A DNA stretch of 64,000 bases from assembly GCF_900129555.1 (NCBI RefSeq), contig NZ_FQWC01000002.1, positions 682,001 through 746,000 on the forward strand. The letters run 5' to 3'. The notes below the pieces were generated by a model. The model saw only the letters and a list, made by a program, of their open reading frames with translations. It was not told the origin of the DNA and searched no databases. The translations under genes and the position numbers were made by a program. Below, piece after piece: positions 32,893 to 41,718 of the stretch (positions are counted from its first letter, which is position 1; each line of letters begins with the position of its first letter). This DNA comes from Flavobacterium defluvii. GTDB taxonomy: Bacteria; Bacteroidota; Bacteroidia; Flavobacteriales; Flavobacteriaceae.

Positions 32893-34851
32893 TTATTTTA
32901 AAAGTTTGTTTGTAAAAAGGTAATCAGCGGTCTGGTACCATGCGATGGTCTCTTCAAGAAAGGGCCTGTCCATCGGAAGGGGGCTCAGGCTGTTGTCCGA
33001 TTTTTTCCAGCTGTAGAAGGCCTGCTTCTTCTGGTCGGAGAGTATCATCACCCGGCTGCCCTTCATCAGCGCGAGCTTGCGGTATGTTCCCAGGAATGCG
33101 CGCTGCTCGAAATCGGGGTCAAGGATGTCCCTTCCGAAGAAATCGGATTCGTAGTGCCATTTGAACATCGAAAATACGGTAGGCCAGAGATCGATCTGCG
33201 AGCACTGCTTATCCACCTTGCGGCTTGCCGTTTCGGGCATATTCACAATAAAGGCGGGGATATGGTAGTTGGCAATGTCTATCTCATCCTTTCCTGCGCT
33301 GCTGGCGCAGTGGTCGGCAACAACGATAAAGACGGTATTCCTGTACCAGGGCTTTTTGGACGCCTGGGCAAAGAGCCTTTTCAGGGCATAGTCGGCATAC
33401 TTGACAGCCCCCTCGCGTCCCGTTCCGGACGGGATGTCAATGCGGCCCGAAGGATAGGTGTAGGGCCTGTGGTTGGAGGTGGTCATCACGAAATTCAGGA
33501 ACGGCTTTCCCTGCTTATGCTTCTGGTCGGCAGTGCTGATCATTTTATTGAAAATATCTTCATCGCAGATTCCCCATGCATTTTCAAAGGTGACCTCGCC
33601 GTCTGCGATATTATGCCTCACTGTGCTGATGCGGTCGCTGAGCACGCTTCCGCGCCCGCGGTCATAAATGCTGAAGCCGTTGCCTCCGAAATAGGAGTTC
33701 ATGTTGTCGAAATAGCCGTCGCCGCCGTAAAAAAAGCTGCAGTCATAGTTCTTGGACCTGAAGACATTGCTGATGGTGTACAGGTCTTGGTTTTCCGGCC
33801 TTTTGACGATCGACTGGCCCGGAGTGGGAGGAATGCAGAGCGTCAATGCTTCCATGCCCCTTACCGTTCTGGTGCCCGTGGCATACATGCCGGTGAAAAA
33901 AACGCTCTTCTGGGCAAGGCTGTCCAGGAAAGGGGTCAGATTCTGCCTGTTTCCGAATTCGGCCATAAAATCCGCACTGAAGCTTTCCATGAGGATAAAC
34001 ACCACGTTGCTGCGCTGCAGCGGAGACTGGGCGTCCTTTATGCTGCGGTGGATCGAATACCCTGTGGTGGCAAAGGATACCGTGCTGTCTGCCAGTTTTG
34101 ATTTGACTATGCTGAACGCGCGGTCATTGCCGATGGAGGTGTAAAACTGCTCATACTTCATCTGGTTATTGCGGAAAGCGGCAAAAAAGGAATAGATCCC
34201 CGATTTGGAAATTTCGGAATTGTAGCGGTTGGGCGACCATTCGGCCTGGCTGCTGGAGATAAAAGTGATGTAAAAGGATGCCGCCGCCGTGAAGAGCAGC
34301 AATATGGAAACCCTCTTCACTATGTCCGTGTTGCGGGCGAATGCGGCGGCAAAAGCCTTTGATCTGTGGAAAAATAAAAGCACAAGAGCCGTTACTGCCG
34401 CCACTGATACAATCAGAAGGGGAAGAGGATAGGACTCCTGTATATTGGCAATGACCTCGTAGGTGTAGATCAGATAGTCCACCGCAATGAAATTGAAGCG
34501 GGTCCTGAATTCCTCCCAGAAGGTGATTTCGGCCAGAAAGGTGAAAACCAGTATGAAAACATTCAGCGCCGTAAAGAACCAGATTATAATCCTGTCGGCC
34601 AGCGAGCCGGTCCATCTGCCCGCAAAAACGGTATAGTACAGAACGGCAGGGTAAGAAATCAGCGCAATGGTTCCGATATCAAAAAAAAGCCCTGTCAGCA
34701 GCGTGCGGATGACATCAAAAATGCTTAGCGAAACCTGGCCATGCTGCCAGACGAAAAGGATGATGCGCAGCAGCAGCGAAAACAGCAGAAACCATAAAAT
34801 AAAATGAACCAGCAGCGCGTATCTGCCGGTTCTGATAGACAATTTACCCAT
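32893..34851 (-). CDS. LTA synthase/phosphoglycerol transferase-like membrane sulfatase-fold enzyme
   Basis: 652 residues. Five N-terminal membrane helices (~1-200) precede an extracytoplasmic alkaline-phosphatase-fold domain. 'NVVFILMESFSADFM' holds the metal-binding Glu, 'GTRTVRGMEAL' the candidate Thr nucleophile and 'VVADHCASS' the distal Asp-His ligands. Gram-negative relatives add phospholipid-derived headgroups to glycans or lipids. The upstream shared box at 34874-34909 places it in the regulon of the adjacent two-component system, and the lipid kinase follows in the same unit. Confidence 0.9.
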   Translation of the reverse strand: MGKLSIRTGRYALLVHFILWFLLFSLLLRIILFVWQHGQVSLSIFDVIRTLLTGLFFDIGTIALISYPAVLYYTVFAGRWTGSLADRIIIWFFTALNVFILVFTFLAEITFWEEFRTRFNFIAVDYLIYTYEVIANIQESYPLPLLIVSVAAVTALVLLFFHRSKAFAAAFARNTDIVKRVSILLLFTAAASFYITFISSSQAEWSPNRYNSEISKSGIYSFFAAFRNNQMKYEQFYTSIGNDRAFSIVKSKLADSTVSFATTGYSIHRSIKDAQSPLQRSNVVFILMESFSADFMAEFGNRQNLTPFLDSLAQKSVFFTGMYATGTRTVRGMEALTLCIPPTPGQSIVKRPENQDLYTISNVFRSKNYDCSFFYGGDGYFDNMNSYFGGNGFSIYDRGRGSVLSDRISTVRHNIADGEVTFENAWGICDEDIFNKMISTADQKHKQGKPFLNFVMTTSNHRPYTYPSGRIDIPSGTGREGAVKYADYALKRLFAQASKKPWYRNTVFIVVADHCASSAGKDEIDIANYHIPAFIVNMPETASRKVDKQCSQIDLWPTVFSMFKWHYESDFFGRDILDPDFEQRAFLGTYRKLALMKGSRVMILSDQKKQAFYSWKKSDNSLSPLPMDRPFLEETIAWYQTADYLFTNKLLK

Positions 34852-34873
34852 AACTCAATAATAACTCAGCAAA

Positions 34874-34909
34874 GTTTACATTGCAATGTTGTAGTCATTC
34901 TGAATTTTT
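34874..34909 (-). promoter_or_regulatory. Regulon box, copy A
   Basis: 36 bases (plus strand begins GTTTACATTGCAATG and ends TCTGAATTTTT), of which 30 match copy B at 40397-40431 position for position. It contains TGTAGT and TGAATT, 11 bases apart. It lies 22 bases upstream of the LTA-synthase-like start. An 11-bp direct-repeat period is typical of OmpR/PhoB-type response-regulator sites. Confidence 0.55.
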
Positions 34910-34974
34910 GGTTTTTATTAAGAAATATTAACCCATTGTGCGTAAAAAAAATGCAGACCGGCATGATGCCGGGT

Positions 34975-36240
34975 CTAGAACTTTACGCTGAAGCAGTGGA
35001 AATCGTTATGATAGGAGTAGGAGATCTTCCAGCCGCTTATCTCGGTTATCTTCCTGATGATGGCCAGACCCAGTCCGCTGCCGTTTGCCGAGGTGCCGCC
35101 GCTGAAGAAACGTCCGAAGAGCTTCTCGATGGGAAGCGGTTCGGCCGTACCGGTGTTGAGGACCATCAGCTCGCGGTCCAGGGTCCTGATTATGATATTT
35201 CCCTCGGTGCGGTTATGGCGGATGGCGTTAAGCACCAGATTGTTGATCAGGATTTCGGCAAGGACAGGGTTGGCTTCTATTTCAAGCTTTTCGGACAGCT
35301 GCACATTAATGGCGACCCATTTCTGGCCGGCCTGCTCGGTAAAGAAGTCCAGATGCTTTTCTATATGCTCATTGACCGAGATGCAGGTTTTTTCCAGATA
35401 GATCTCATGCTCTATTTTGGAGAGCAGCAGCAGATTTTTGTTGAGCCTGTTGAGCTTTGCCACATCCCTGCTCAAGGCGCCCAGCACCCGAGTCTGGTCC
35501 TTGTCAAGCCGCATCTGGAATAGGGTGTCGATCTTGTTCTGGAACAGCGCGAGGGGCGTCTGGAGCTCATGTGCGGCGTTTTCCACAAACTCGCGCTGGC
35601 TTTTGTAGATGGCCGTATTTTTTTCAATCAGCGCCTCAAGGCTTCTGTTCAGGCGTTCAAATTCATCGATGCCGGACTGGATAAAGTGCGGGGGCTTGCT
35701 TTTGTCGATCTCAAACTCATGGATCTGGTCCAGGGTGTTGTAAAAGGGCTGCCAGCGTTTGGATGCCGTTTTCTTGGACAGCCAGACTATGCCGATAAAA
35801 AGCACCAGAAGGATAAAGGTGAACATTCCAGCTATTGTGAACACCATCCTTTCCATTTCCAGCAGGTGGATCTTTTCGGTGTAGGTGTATTTTCTGCCGG
35901 CAATTTCCACCGGGGCGTAAATGATGCGGAAAGGCTCTTTTTCCTCAGCCGTGGAGTCTTCGATCATGGTGCCGACTATGGAATCTTTTTTTACGCCCAT
36001 ATCGGGCATAATGGTGAAATGCAGGTTGTACCTGTTCCAGGTCTTGATGTCTTCGGGAGTGAAATTGCGGCTGGACTGGTTAATGAATGCATTTTTATGC
36101 TGCACGAGCACCTCTTCGGTTTCGTAGATAAAAAGCCACTGGCTCACAAAGTAGAATATCGGAGCGCAGATTGTGAGAATTACGGCAGCGAGGATAAGAA
36201 AATCGCGCGTGGTTTTGCTGAGCAGTTTTTTGGTATTCAT
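34975..36240 (-). CDS. Sensor histidine kinase
   Basis: 421 residues from ATG 36240 (MNTKKLLSK), whose ATGA overlaps the response-regulator stop; an in-frame ATG at 36249 is less likely. Two membrane helices (~10-35 and ~140-165) flank a periplasmic sensor loop of ~100 residues. A HisKA domain follows with 'ENAAHELQTPLALF' (phospho-accepting His), then HATPase motifs ('NNLVLNAIRHN', 'GSGLGLAIIRKI'). It phosphorylates the partner at 36237-36911. With the neighbouring eptA-like and PAP2 genes it resembles PmrB. Confidence 0.93.
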   Translation of the reverse strand: MNTKKLLSKTTRDFLILAAVILTICAPIFYFVSQWLFIYETEEVLVQHKNAFINQSSRNFTPEDIKTWNRYNLHFTIMPDMGVKKDSIVGTMIEDSTAEEKEPFRIIYAPVEIAGRKYTYTEKIHLLEMERMVFTIAGMFTFILLVLFIGIVWLSKKTASKRWQPFYNTLDQIHEFEIDKSKPPHFIQSGIDEFERLNRSLEALIEKNTAIYKSQREFVENAAHELQTPLALFQNKIDTLFQMRLDKDQTRVLGALSRDVAKLNRLNKNLLLLSKIEHEIYLEKTCISVNEHIEKHLDFFTEQAGQKWVAINVQLSEKLEIEANPVLAEILINNLVLNAIRHNRTEGNIIIRTLDRELMVLNTGTAEPLPIEKLFGRFFSGGTSANGSGLGLAIIRKITEISGWKISYSYHNDFHCFSVKF

Positions 36241-36911
36241 TTTTCCCATTTGTATCCTTCGCCGTAAACGGTTTTAATATAATCTCCCGAACCTGCTTTT
36301 GCAAGCTTCTTTTTCAGGTTTTTGATGTGTGCGTATATGAAATCATGGCTGTCGAGCATATCTGCCATGTCGCCCGATAGGTGTTCGGCGATGGCGGCCT
36401 TTGACAGGACCTTGTCATTGTTGCCGATCAGGAACAGAAGAAGGTTGAGTTCCTTTCTGGTCAGCTCGATTTTCTGTTCATTTACAAGGACCGTTTTGGT
36501 GAACACTTCGATCCTGATCTCCTGGAACACCACGCTATTGCTTCCCCTGAAGTTCCTGCGCCTTACCAGCGCCTGCATCCTTACCAGCAGTTCGGCAAGA
36601 TGGAAGGGTTTTGTGAGGTAGTCGTCGGCTCCCAGACTGAAGCCTTCCAGCCTTGTCTCCAGGGTCTCCTTTGCCGAAATGATTATCACCCCGTCGGTCT
36701 TGTCCTTGCTTCTCAGCTCCCTGAGGATGTCAAAACCGTTGCCGTCGGGAAGGCTAAGGTCAAGCAGTATGCAGTCGTAATCGTAATTGTCGATCTTATG
36801 CACGGCCTGCGCATAATTGTGCGCCGTTTCGCATTTTACGCCATTGTTCTTGAAATAGCTCTGTATGCTTTGAGCGATATCCTGTTCGTCTTCTATGATT
36901 AAAATTTTCAT
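36237..36911 (-). CDS. OmpR-family response regulator
   Basis: 224 residues. Receiver: 'IIEDEQDIAQS' acidic pocket, 'DCILLDLSLPDGNGF' (phospho-Asp), 'IIISA' and the Lys in 'DDYLTKPFH'. The C-terminal winged helix runs from ~125 and has 'ELTRKELNLLLFLI' and 'YIKTVYGEGYKWEK'. It pairs with the overlapping kinase. The 11-bp-spaced repeats before three units of this cluster, including its own promoter region (37048-37073), are candidate targets. Confidence 0.94.
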   Translation of the reverse strand: MKILIIEDEQDIAQSIQSYFKNNGVKCETAHNYAQAVHKIDNYDYDCILLDLSLPDGNGFDILRELRSKDKTDGVIIISAKETLETRLEGFSLGADDYLTKPFHLAELLVRMQALVRRRNFRGSNSVVFQEIRIEVFTKTVLVNEQKIELTRKELNLLLFLIGNNDKVLSKAAIAEHLSGDMADMLDSHDFIYAHIKNLKKKLAKAGSGDYIKTVYGEGYKWEK

Positions 36912-37047
36912 GATGCCATTTTCTTACCGCCCCATGACAGTGCATATGACCACTAAATTTAAGAATTTATGGCAATATGTGCGCTGCGGGGCATCATTTT
37001 TTTAAAACGGCTGTGCCGTTTATATTACAGTCTGTAATAATACGGCT

Positions 37048-37073
37048 CAATTTTGAATTAATTCTGAATTTTT
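37048..37073 (-). promoter_or_regulatory. Regulon box, copy C
   Basis: A partial match to copies A and B ending CTGAATTTTT, with TGAATT-N5-TGAATT-type halves 11 bases apart, the cleanest direct repeat of the three. It lies ~137 bases upstream of the response-regulator start, suggesting autoregulation. The rest of the 313-base stretch 36912-37224 contains no gene. Confidence 0.45.
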
Positions 37074-37224
37074 GCCTCCTGAGCGTTTTTTCGCTCTAAA
37101 TAAATGCTTTCAGCTTTCCGGGCTTTGATAAAGATTCCCCCAGCCATGAAAACTGGATGCCGGGAGAATCACATCAAAAAAAAGAGTCTGCGAGCGTATA
37201 AATGCTCTTACAGGGTTTAATTTC

Positions 37225-37875
37225 TCAGCGCTGCACCATGCTGGAGATAATATTGATGCTCAATGCCAGTATGGTGGTGTTGAACATAAAGGAAAGCACC
37301 CCGTGCACCAGCGCGGTCCTCCTAATCTTTCTGTCCAGTATGGCGACATCGGACACCTGAAAGGTCGTGCCGATCACAAATGAGAAATAGACAAAGTCGA
37401 GATAGTCGGGTTCGCCTTTTCCTGGAAAATCAAGGCCATTGAGCGAATAATGGAGATTGGCGTATTTGAAGGCGAAGGTGGTATGCACGACCGCCCATGC
37501 GGTTCCCACCGATGAGAGGGTCATCACCACATGCAGCGCCAGCTCGGAACCGGTCTTCTGATCGGCTGAAACATACAGCAGCACGATGCCCAGAAGGCTT
37601 ACAGCCGTTGTAAGGAGCATGAACAGGGACAGCACCGCGCGTCCCGAGTCCTGGTCTTTGGCATTTTTCTTAAGCTCATCCACACGGCAGGTCAGAATGG
37701 TGAACCAGGAGAAGAACAGCTGGGTTAGGGAAAAAGCCAGCCATACCGCCATGATGTGCACCGAAGGCCTGCTGGTTCCGATCTCAAGGACAACGGCGGT
37801 GAGCAGTCCCGCCGAAGCGGAAATTGCCAGCCTTGACCTGTTGCTGAGCCGGTTTATAAATACTGTTCCATTCAT
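37225..37875 (-). CDS. DUF1345 membrane protein
   Basis: 216 residues with about five membrane helices. The family signature is 'WAVVHTTFAFKYANLHY' and 'PDYLDFVYFSFVIGTTFQVSDVAI', plus a basic 'DRKIRRTALVHG' loop before the last helix. Function unknown; the pattern is reminiscent of two-pore potassium-channel-like proteins. It is the third gene of the PAP2-EptA-DUF1345 unit, 39 bases after the eptA-like stop. Confidence 0.88.
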   Translation of the reverse strand: MNGTVFINRLSNRSRLAISASAGLLTAVVLEIGTSRPSVHIMAVWLAFSLTQLFFSWFTILTCRVDELKKNAKDQDSGRAVLSLFMLLTTAVSLLGIVLLYVSADQKTGSELALHVVMTLSSVGTAWAVVHTTFAFKYANLHYSLNGLDFPGKGEPDYLDFVYFSFVIGTTFQVSDVAILDRKIRRTALVHGVLSFMFNTTILALSINIISSMVQR

Positions 37876-37914
37876 AAGAAATTATTTTTATGGCTTGTGC
37901 CGGTTGTTTGAATG

Positions 37915-39435
37915 CTATTGGTAAATGTTCATATTTTCATCATAGATGGGACTTTCTATATTCAGAAAGTTCAGCACACTGTGGAAGACATGGTACTGGG
38001 ATGCGGTTTTATCGGCTTTCAGTTTTCTTGAGCCGGGCGAAACCCAGACAATAAAAGGAATCTCAAACTGCTCCCTTGGAGCAATGCTCATCGGCAGGCC
38101 GTGCATGTAGAGATTTTTTTCGCCGAGCGACTCGCCGTGGTCCGAAACAAAAATCATGGTGCTGTCAAATTCCTTGAGCTCTTTCAGGTTCTGGATCACG
38201 CGGCTCAAAAGGTAATCGGTATAGACTATCGTATTGTCGTAGGCGTTCATCAGCTCTTCCTTTGAGCAGTCGGCAAGCTCGACGCTTGAGCAGACCGGAT
38301 TGAAATACTGGAACGCCGGAGGATACTTTTTGCTGTAGCTGGGGCCGTGGCTTGTGCTGGTATGCAGCACCAGAAGTATCTTGTCCCTGCTGCTGGCCAG
38401 TATCTGTTCCCGGAAAAGGTTAAGCAGGACCTCGTCGTATGCGCATTCTCTGCCCGGACATGCAGCGCCCAGGTATTTCCGGTCCTGGTAATTTTTGATA
38501 TGGAGCGGCGGCTCTCCCCAGTTCGCTGTCCTCCAGATGACCTCGACATCATTACGGTAAAGGTAATTTGGCAGTATCTCATAGAGCTCATCGGTCTTTT
38601 TATGGTCCAGTATCGACTTCACGCCGCCGGTGGTATAGGTTGCCGAGGAGACAGCATTGAAGAGGTGCAGGTTTTCAGTTTTGGAAAGCAGCGGATTGGT
38701 GTTCTTCGGATAGCCGTAGAGCGAGAAATTGGCCCTCCTTGCGGATTCCCCGATGACCAGCACCACAATGGATTTCTTCCTGTCCCTGATGCGGGCATCG
38801 GGAAGCAGGATTTCCTTCTGGTTTTTCCTGTACTGGTGCACGTAAAACAGGGAGGTGTTGACCGCATAGGACCATGGCATTGCCAGCCCTCCCAATTTTT
38901 TGGAATTCTTGTCGATCCACAGCCAGCCGGCTGAATTGATAAATACCAGAGCCAGCGTAACAAGCAGGCTTCCAGTACAGAGCACTGCAAACCTTTTAAG
39001 GGGCTCCTTTATGATCTTTATCCTCAAGAGCGCCGCCGAGGGAACTATCCCGAGCACGAGCACATAAAGCACCAGTCTGATCGAAAAATAGGCGCTTGAT
39101 TCTGCATAATTGGTGTTGAGGATATTCCCCACCATGCTTTCGTCTATGATCACGCTGTAGGAATTGATGAAATACAGGGCTGCCGCGCTGAGGGCAAAAA
39201 AGAGCGAAATGAGAATTCTGCCGAAAATTCCGGTAAGGTAAAGCAGCAGGTAAAAGACCAGGAAATCCAGCACCAGCATCAGCGCGATGAGGCTGGCAAT
39301 GGTCATAATGCCGCTGAATCCCGCGTAATTCAGGTTCCCGACCACAAAAGAGAAGAAGGGGATATGGAAGAACAGGCAGTTGGCCAGACTGATTAAGGCT
39401 GCCATGCGGGCTGCCGGGAGTTTACCTTTTAACAT
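37915..39435 (-). CDS. eptA: Phosphoethanolamine transferase, EptA-like
   Basis: 506 residues: five N-terminal membrane helices (~1-180), then a periplasmic alkaline-phosphatase-fold domain. 'VIGESARRANFSLYGY' carries the Glu metal ligand and a Ser where Proteobacterial EptA has its Thr nucleophile. 'HTSTSHGPSY' and 'FVSDHGESLGE' give the distal Asp/His ligands. Several Cys (e.g. 'ACPGRECAYD') fit the family's disulfides. EptA adds phosphoethanolamine to lipid A, lowering polymyxin binding. Its start overlaps the PAP2 stop by 14 bases. Confidence 0.9.
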   Translation of the reverse strand: MLKGKLPAARMAALISLANCLFFHIPFFSFVVGNLNYAGFSGIMTIASLIALMLVLDFLVFYLLLYLTGIFGRILISLFFALSAAALYFINSYSVIIDESMVGNILNTNYAESSAYFSIRLVLYVLVLGIVPSAALLRIKIIKEPLKRFAVLCTGSLLVTLALVFINSAGWLWIDKNSKKLGGLAMPWSYAVNTSLFYVHQYRKNQKEILLPDARIRDRKKSIVVLVIGESARRANFSLYGYPKNTNPLLSKTENLHLFNAVSSATYTTGGVKSILDHKKTDELYEILPNYLYRNDVEVIWRTANWGEPPLHIKNYQDRKYLGAACPGRECAYDEVLLNLFREQILASSRDKILLVLHTSTSHGPSYSKKYPPAFQYFNPVCSSVELADCSKEELMNAYDNTIVYTDYLLSRVIQNLKELKEFDSTMIFVSDHGESLGEKNLYMHGLPMSIAPREQFEIPFIVWVSPGSRKLKADKTASQYHVFHSVLNFLNIESPIYDENMNIYQ

Positions 39436-40321
39436 ACGCGGCGGTAATTTTATATAGTGATATGGTCAAAACGAATAAAGACAGGCAGAATATGAAAAGG
39501 TGCTCCTGCATGATCCTGAAGGCCAGCGCAAGCCAGCATGCCGTGAAGGCAATGATGAAGAAGGGGTGGTATTTCCTGTTTCCGATCCATTTCCAAATGC
39601 GGTACCTTGTTGAGATAAATATGCCGGCAAGGGCGCAGCTGTAGCCTATGATTCCCCCGACAAGAACATCAATGGGGTAATGCGCTCCCAGGGCAACCCT
39701 TGTGAGAACAAACGCGAGACCCGCTGACACAAAAAGTGCGCACCAAAAGATCCTGTTTATCAGCCTGGCAGGCATAAAGGCAAACATAAGGATGGAAAGC
39801 GCCGTAAAAATGGTGATGGAATGCCCTGAGGGCAGGCTGTTGTGCCCTGAGAGGGTTCTTCCGATTATGGTAAAGCTGCCGTTGTCAAAAAAAGCTGCCG
39901 GCCTTGGGACATGAAAGAGCTTTTTCAGCACGCTGGAAAACAGGCAGGAAACCAGAAGGGCAGAGGCAAGAGACTCCCATATCTTAGGCGCGTGCAGCAC
40001 AAAAATGCTCAGCAGTGACGCCACCACCAGCGTATTTCCGGTTTCGGTGAGATTGTACTGCATTTCAGGATATTGGGACAGGGCGGCATTCAGCATAAAG
40101 AAATATTCCCGCTGGATCAGGATATACGATTCGGCGCGCAGCGCATCGAGCATGAAAAGGAATGCGGCGATGAGCAGCAGCAGCACCGCAGGCAGGAAAA
40201 AAAGCGAAGGCCGCAGCCTTGAGAAGTTGAATGAAACATAAAGATCCAAAAGGGGATTGGCCTTTTCGGACGTGATTTTTTCGATGCCCCCATCGGCATT
40301 TTCGAGGAATAACTGGCGCAT
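39422..40321 (-). CDS. PAP2-family membrane phosphatase, LpxE-like
   Basis: 299 residues with about six membrane helices. The complete acid-phosphatase signature is present: 'KKLFHVPRP' (Kx6RP), 'PSGHS', and 'RVALGAHYPIDV' (Rx5Hx3D). Such enzymes dephosphorylate lipid A, undecaprenyl-PP or phosphatidylglycerol-P in the periplasmic leaflet. Pairing with an eptA-like gene by a 14-base overlap suggests lipid A as substrate: removal of a phosphate before phosphoethanolamine addition. First gene of the unit, 76 bases downstream of box B. Confidence 0.92.
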   Translation of the reverse strand: MRQLFLENADGGIEKITSEKANPLLDLYVSFNFSRLRPSLFFLPAVLLLLIAAFLFMLDALRAESYILIQREYFFMLNAALSQYPEMQYNLTETGNTLVVASLLSIFVLHAPKIWESLASALLVSCLFSSVLKKLFHVPRPAAFFDNGSFTIIGRTLSGHNSLPSGHSITIFTALSILMFAFMPARLINRIFWCALFVSAGLAFVLTRVALGAHYPIDVLVGGIIGYSCALAGIFISTRYRIWKWIGNRKYHPFFIIAFTACWLALAFRIMQEHLFIFCLSLFVLTISLYKITAAYVKR

Positions 40322-40396
40322 TTTCTAGGACTTTGTTAATCATGATTTTACACTGGGTTAACCGGTGCAAAACATATCGATTCTTTTTTCCCGAAA

Positions 40397-40431
40397 GTTT
40401 ACAATCCAATTTTGTAATCATCCTGAATTTT
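40397..40431 (-). promoter_or_regulatory. Regulon box, copy B
   Basis: 35 bases (plus strand begins GTTTACAATCCAATT and ends CCTGAATTTT) matching copy A almost throughout, with TGTAAT and TGAATT 11 bases apart. It lies upstream of the PAP2-EptA-DUF1345 unit. The remaining 40322-40679 intergenic bases hold this box and the promoter of the divergent small gene. Confidence 0.55.
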
Positions 40432-40630
40432 CATTTCATAGACTTTTATTTAGGATGATTTACGTGTTTATATTTTTGTAAATCAATAATTTAAAAATAT
40501 TTTAAAATTTTAGAAAAAGCAGCCAGGCTCTCAATGCGAGCAGTTTTTTTTCTGCCGGTCCGATGCGTTTTAACATTCCCCGTCGCATTATTTTAACACT
40601 GAATTTTTGCATGCGCCGAATGTAAATAAG

Positions 40631-40638
40631 TATATTTG
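40631..40638 (+). promoter_or_regulatory. -7 box TATATTTG of the 81-residue gene
   Basis: An exact TAnnTTTG match, 41 bases before the ATG at 40680. A TTTTTG ~21 bases upstream can serve as the -33 element. Confidence 0.6.
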
Positions 40639-40679
40639 GATTTAGAATCCACCCAAGACCTACGGTCAGATCTTTCAAA

Positions 40680-40925
40680 ATGGAAAAAGCGATACGACTA
40701 AAAGTGAGAAAAGATTTGGATGCCCGCCAGCAGCACACCATTCTAAAACTCAAGGGAAGCCTTATATCAAAAGGCTATACCGAGATTATCCACATCCTGG
40801 ACAAGGATGAGGAGTTTCATATCAATACGTTTGAGACGGCAATTGAAAAAAGAAATGAAGTGCAGCGGTACATTGCTGCATTTATCAGCGAGGAAAATCT
40901 TCTGGATACCATAAGTATGGAGTAG
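40680..40925 (+). CDS. Small charged hypothetical protein
   Basis: 81 residues (MEKAIRLKVRKDLDARQQHT...), highly charged, with two helices joined by 'GYTEIIHILDKDEEFHIN'. Not recognised. It has a strong -7 box and a downstream bidirectional hairpin, which supports expression over the overlapping opposite-strand frame. It could be a small regulator. Confidence 0.55.
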   Translation: MEKAIRLKVRKDLDARQQHTILKLKGSLISKGYTEIIHILDKDEEFHINTFETAIEKRNEVQRYIAAFISEENLLDTISME

Positions 40926-41052
40926 GTCCGCAGTGCAGGTTAATTTAAACCCATGAGGAAAATGGCAACCGCCAAGGCATGCCGGCCCTTTTAACTGCCG
41001 CGCCGCATTTGCCTGCGGAAGCGTCGGGGATGTTATGCGGTATAAAATGCAA

Positions 41053-41090
41053 AAGGCAGAAAGCTGCTTTTGGAGCTGAGTTTCTGCCTT
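41053..41090. terminator. Bidirectional terminator
   Basis: AAGGCAGAAA (41053-41062) pairs with TTTCTGCCTT (41081-41090), with GTTTT to the right and a leftward TTTTGC. It separates the convergent genes ending at 40925 and 41111. Confidence 0.65.
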
Positions 41091-41110
41091 GTTTTAATGC
41101 AAAAAAAAAA

Positions 41111-41713
41111 TTAATGTTTGTGCTTTCCTTCCTGGAGAAATTTCTGCTTTCTTACAGGGTTAATTTCCAGGGCTTTCCGCATCAGCTCATCTGCTGCCAT
41201 CATTGAAAAATCTAAATCCGGCTCCAGCTTTTTCAGCCGTTTTCTAAGGTCTGCCGCCGCCTTCTGGGCTAATGGAGCAGTTCCTTTGGATATGCTTTCC
41301 TTTAAAAGCCATGGATGGCTGATTTTAAAAGTTTTGGCCAGCTCTATAGTTTCGGATTCGCTGAGCAGCAGGTGGTATCCCAGCCTTACCCAAGAGTAGG
41401 ACAGCCGCATTTCAGCGATCCGTGCCTGGTCCCAATTATTGAATTCGGCCATAAGAGCCAGCGCAAGAGAGTCCTTAGAAGTGGCACTTGCCGGAAAATT
41501 GTATTTTTTTCTGTATTTTTCAAAGTCGGCGGTACCCATTCTGACTTTATAGTTATCATCCAGGAAACTGTATTTCCTGCTGAAGTAATCCTGCTTCATC
41601 AGCTTGTCCATATATGGCGTGCTGGTAGGCAATGGCTGTCTTCTGCTTTCCTGCGAATGCAGGCTGTTGACGGACAGCGCTAAAAGGAATATGTAAATTT
41701 TTTTCAAATCCAT
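41111..41713 (-). CDS. Secreted hypothetical protein, partner of ferredoxin-like lipoprotein
   Basis: 200 residues with a signal peptide (MDLKKIYIFLLALSVNSLHSQ). The mature part is helical and charged and contains 'LMKQDYFSRKYSFLDD', 'WDQARIAEMRLSYSW' and a basic C-terminal 'KQKFLQEGKHKH'. No family recognised. Its ATG is 5 bases after the stop of the lipoprotein gene upstream, so the two are co-transcribed and probably work together in the periplasm. Confidence 0.65.
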   Translation of the reverse strand: MDLKKIYIFLLALSVNSLHSQESRRQPLPTSTPYMDKLMKQDYFSRKYSFLDDNYKVRMGTADFEKYRKKYNFPASATSKDSLALALMAEFNNWDQARIAEMRLSYSWVRLGYHLLLSESETIELAKTFKISHPWLLKESISKGTAPLAQKAAADLRKRLKKLEPDLDFSMMAADELMRKALEINPVRKQKFLQEGKHKH

Positions 41714-41718
41714 AGAAA

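Noticed and set aside
40502..40753. 83-codon leftward frame overlapping the 81-residue gene
   Set aside because: The rightward gene has an exact TATATTTG promoter and better amino-acid composition.
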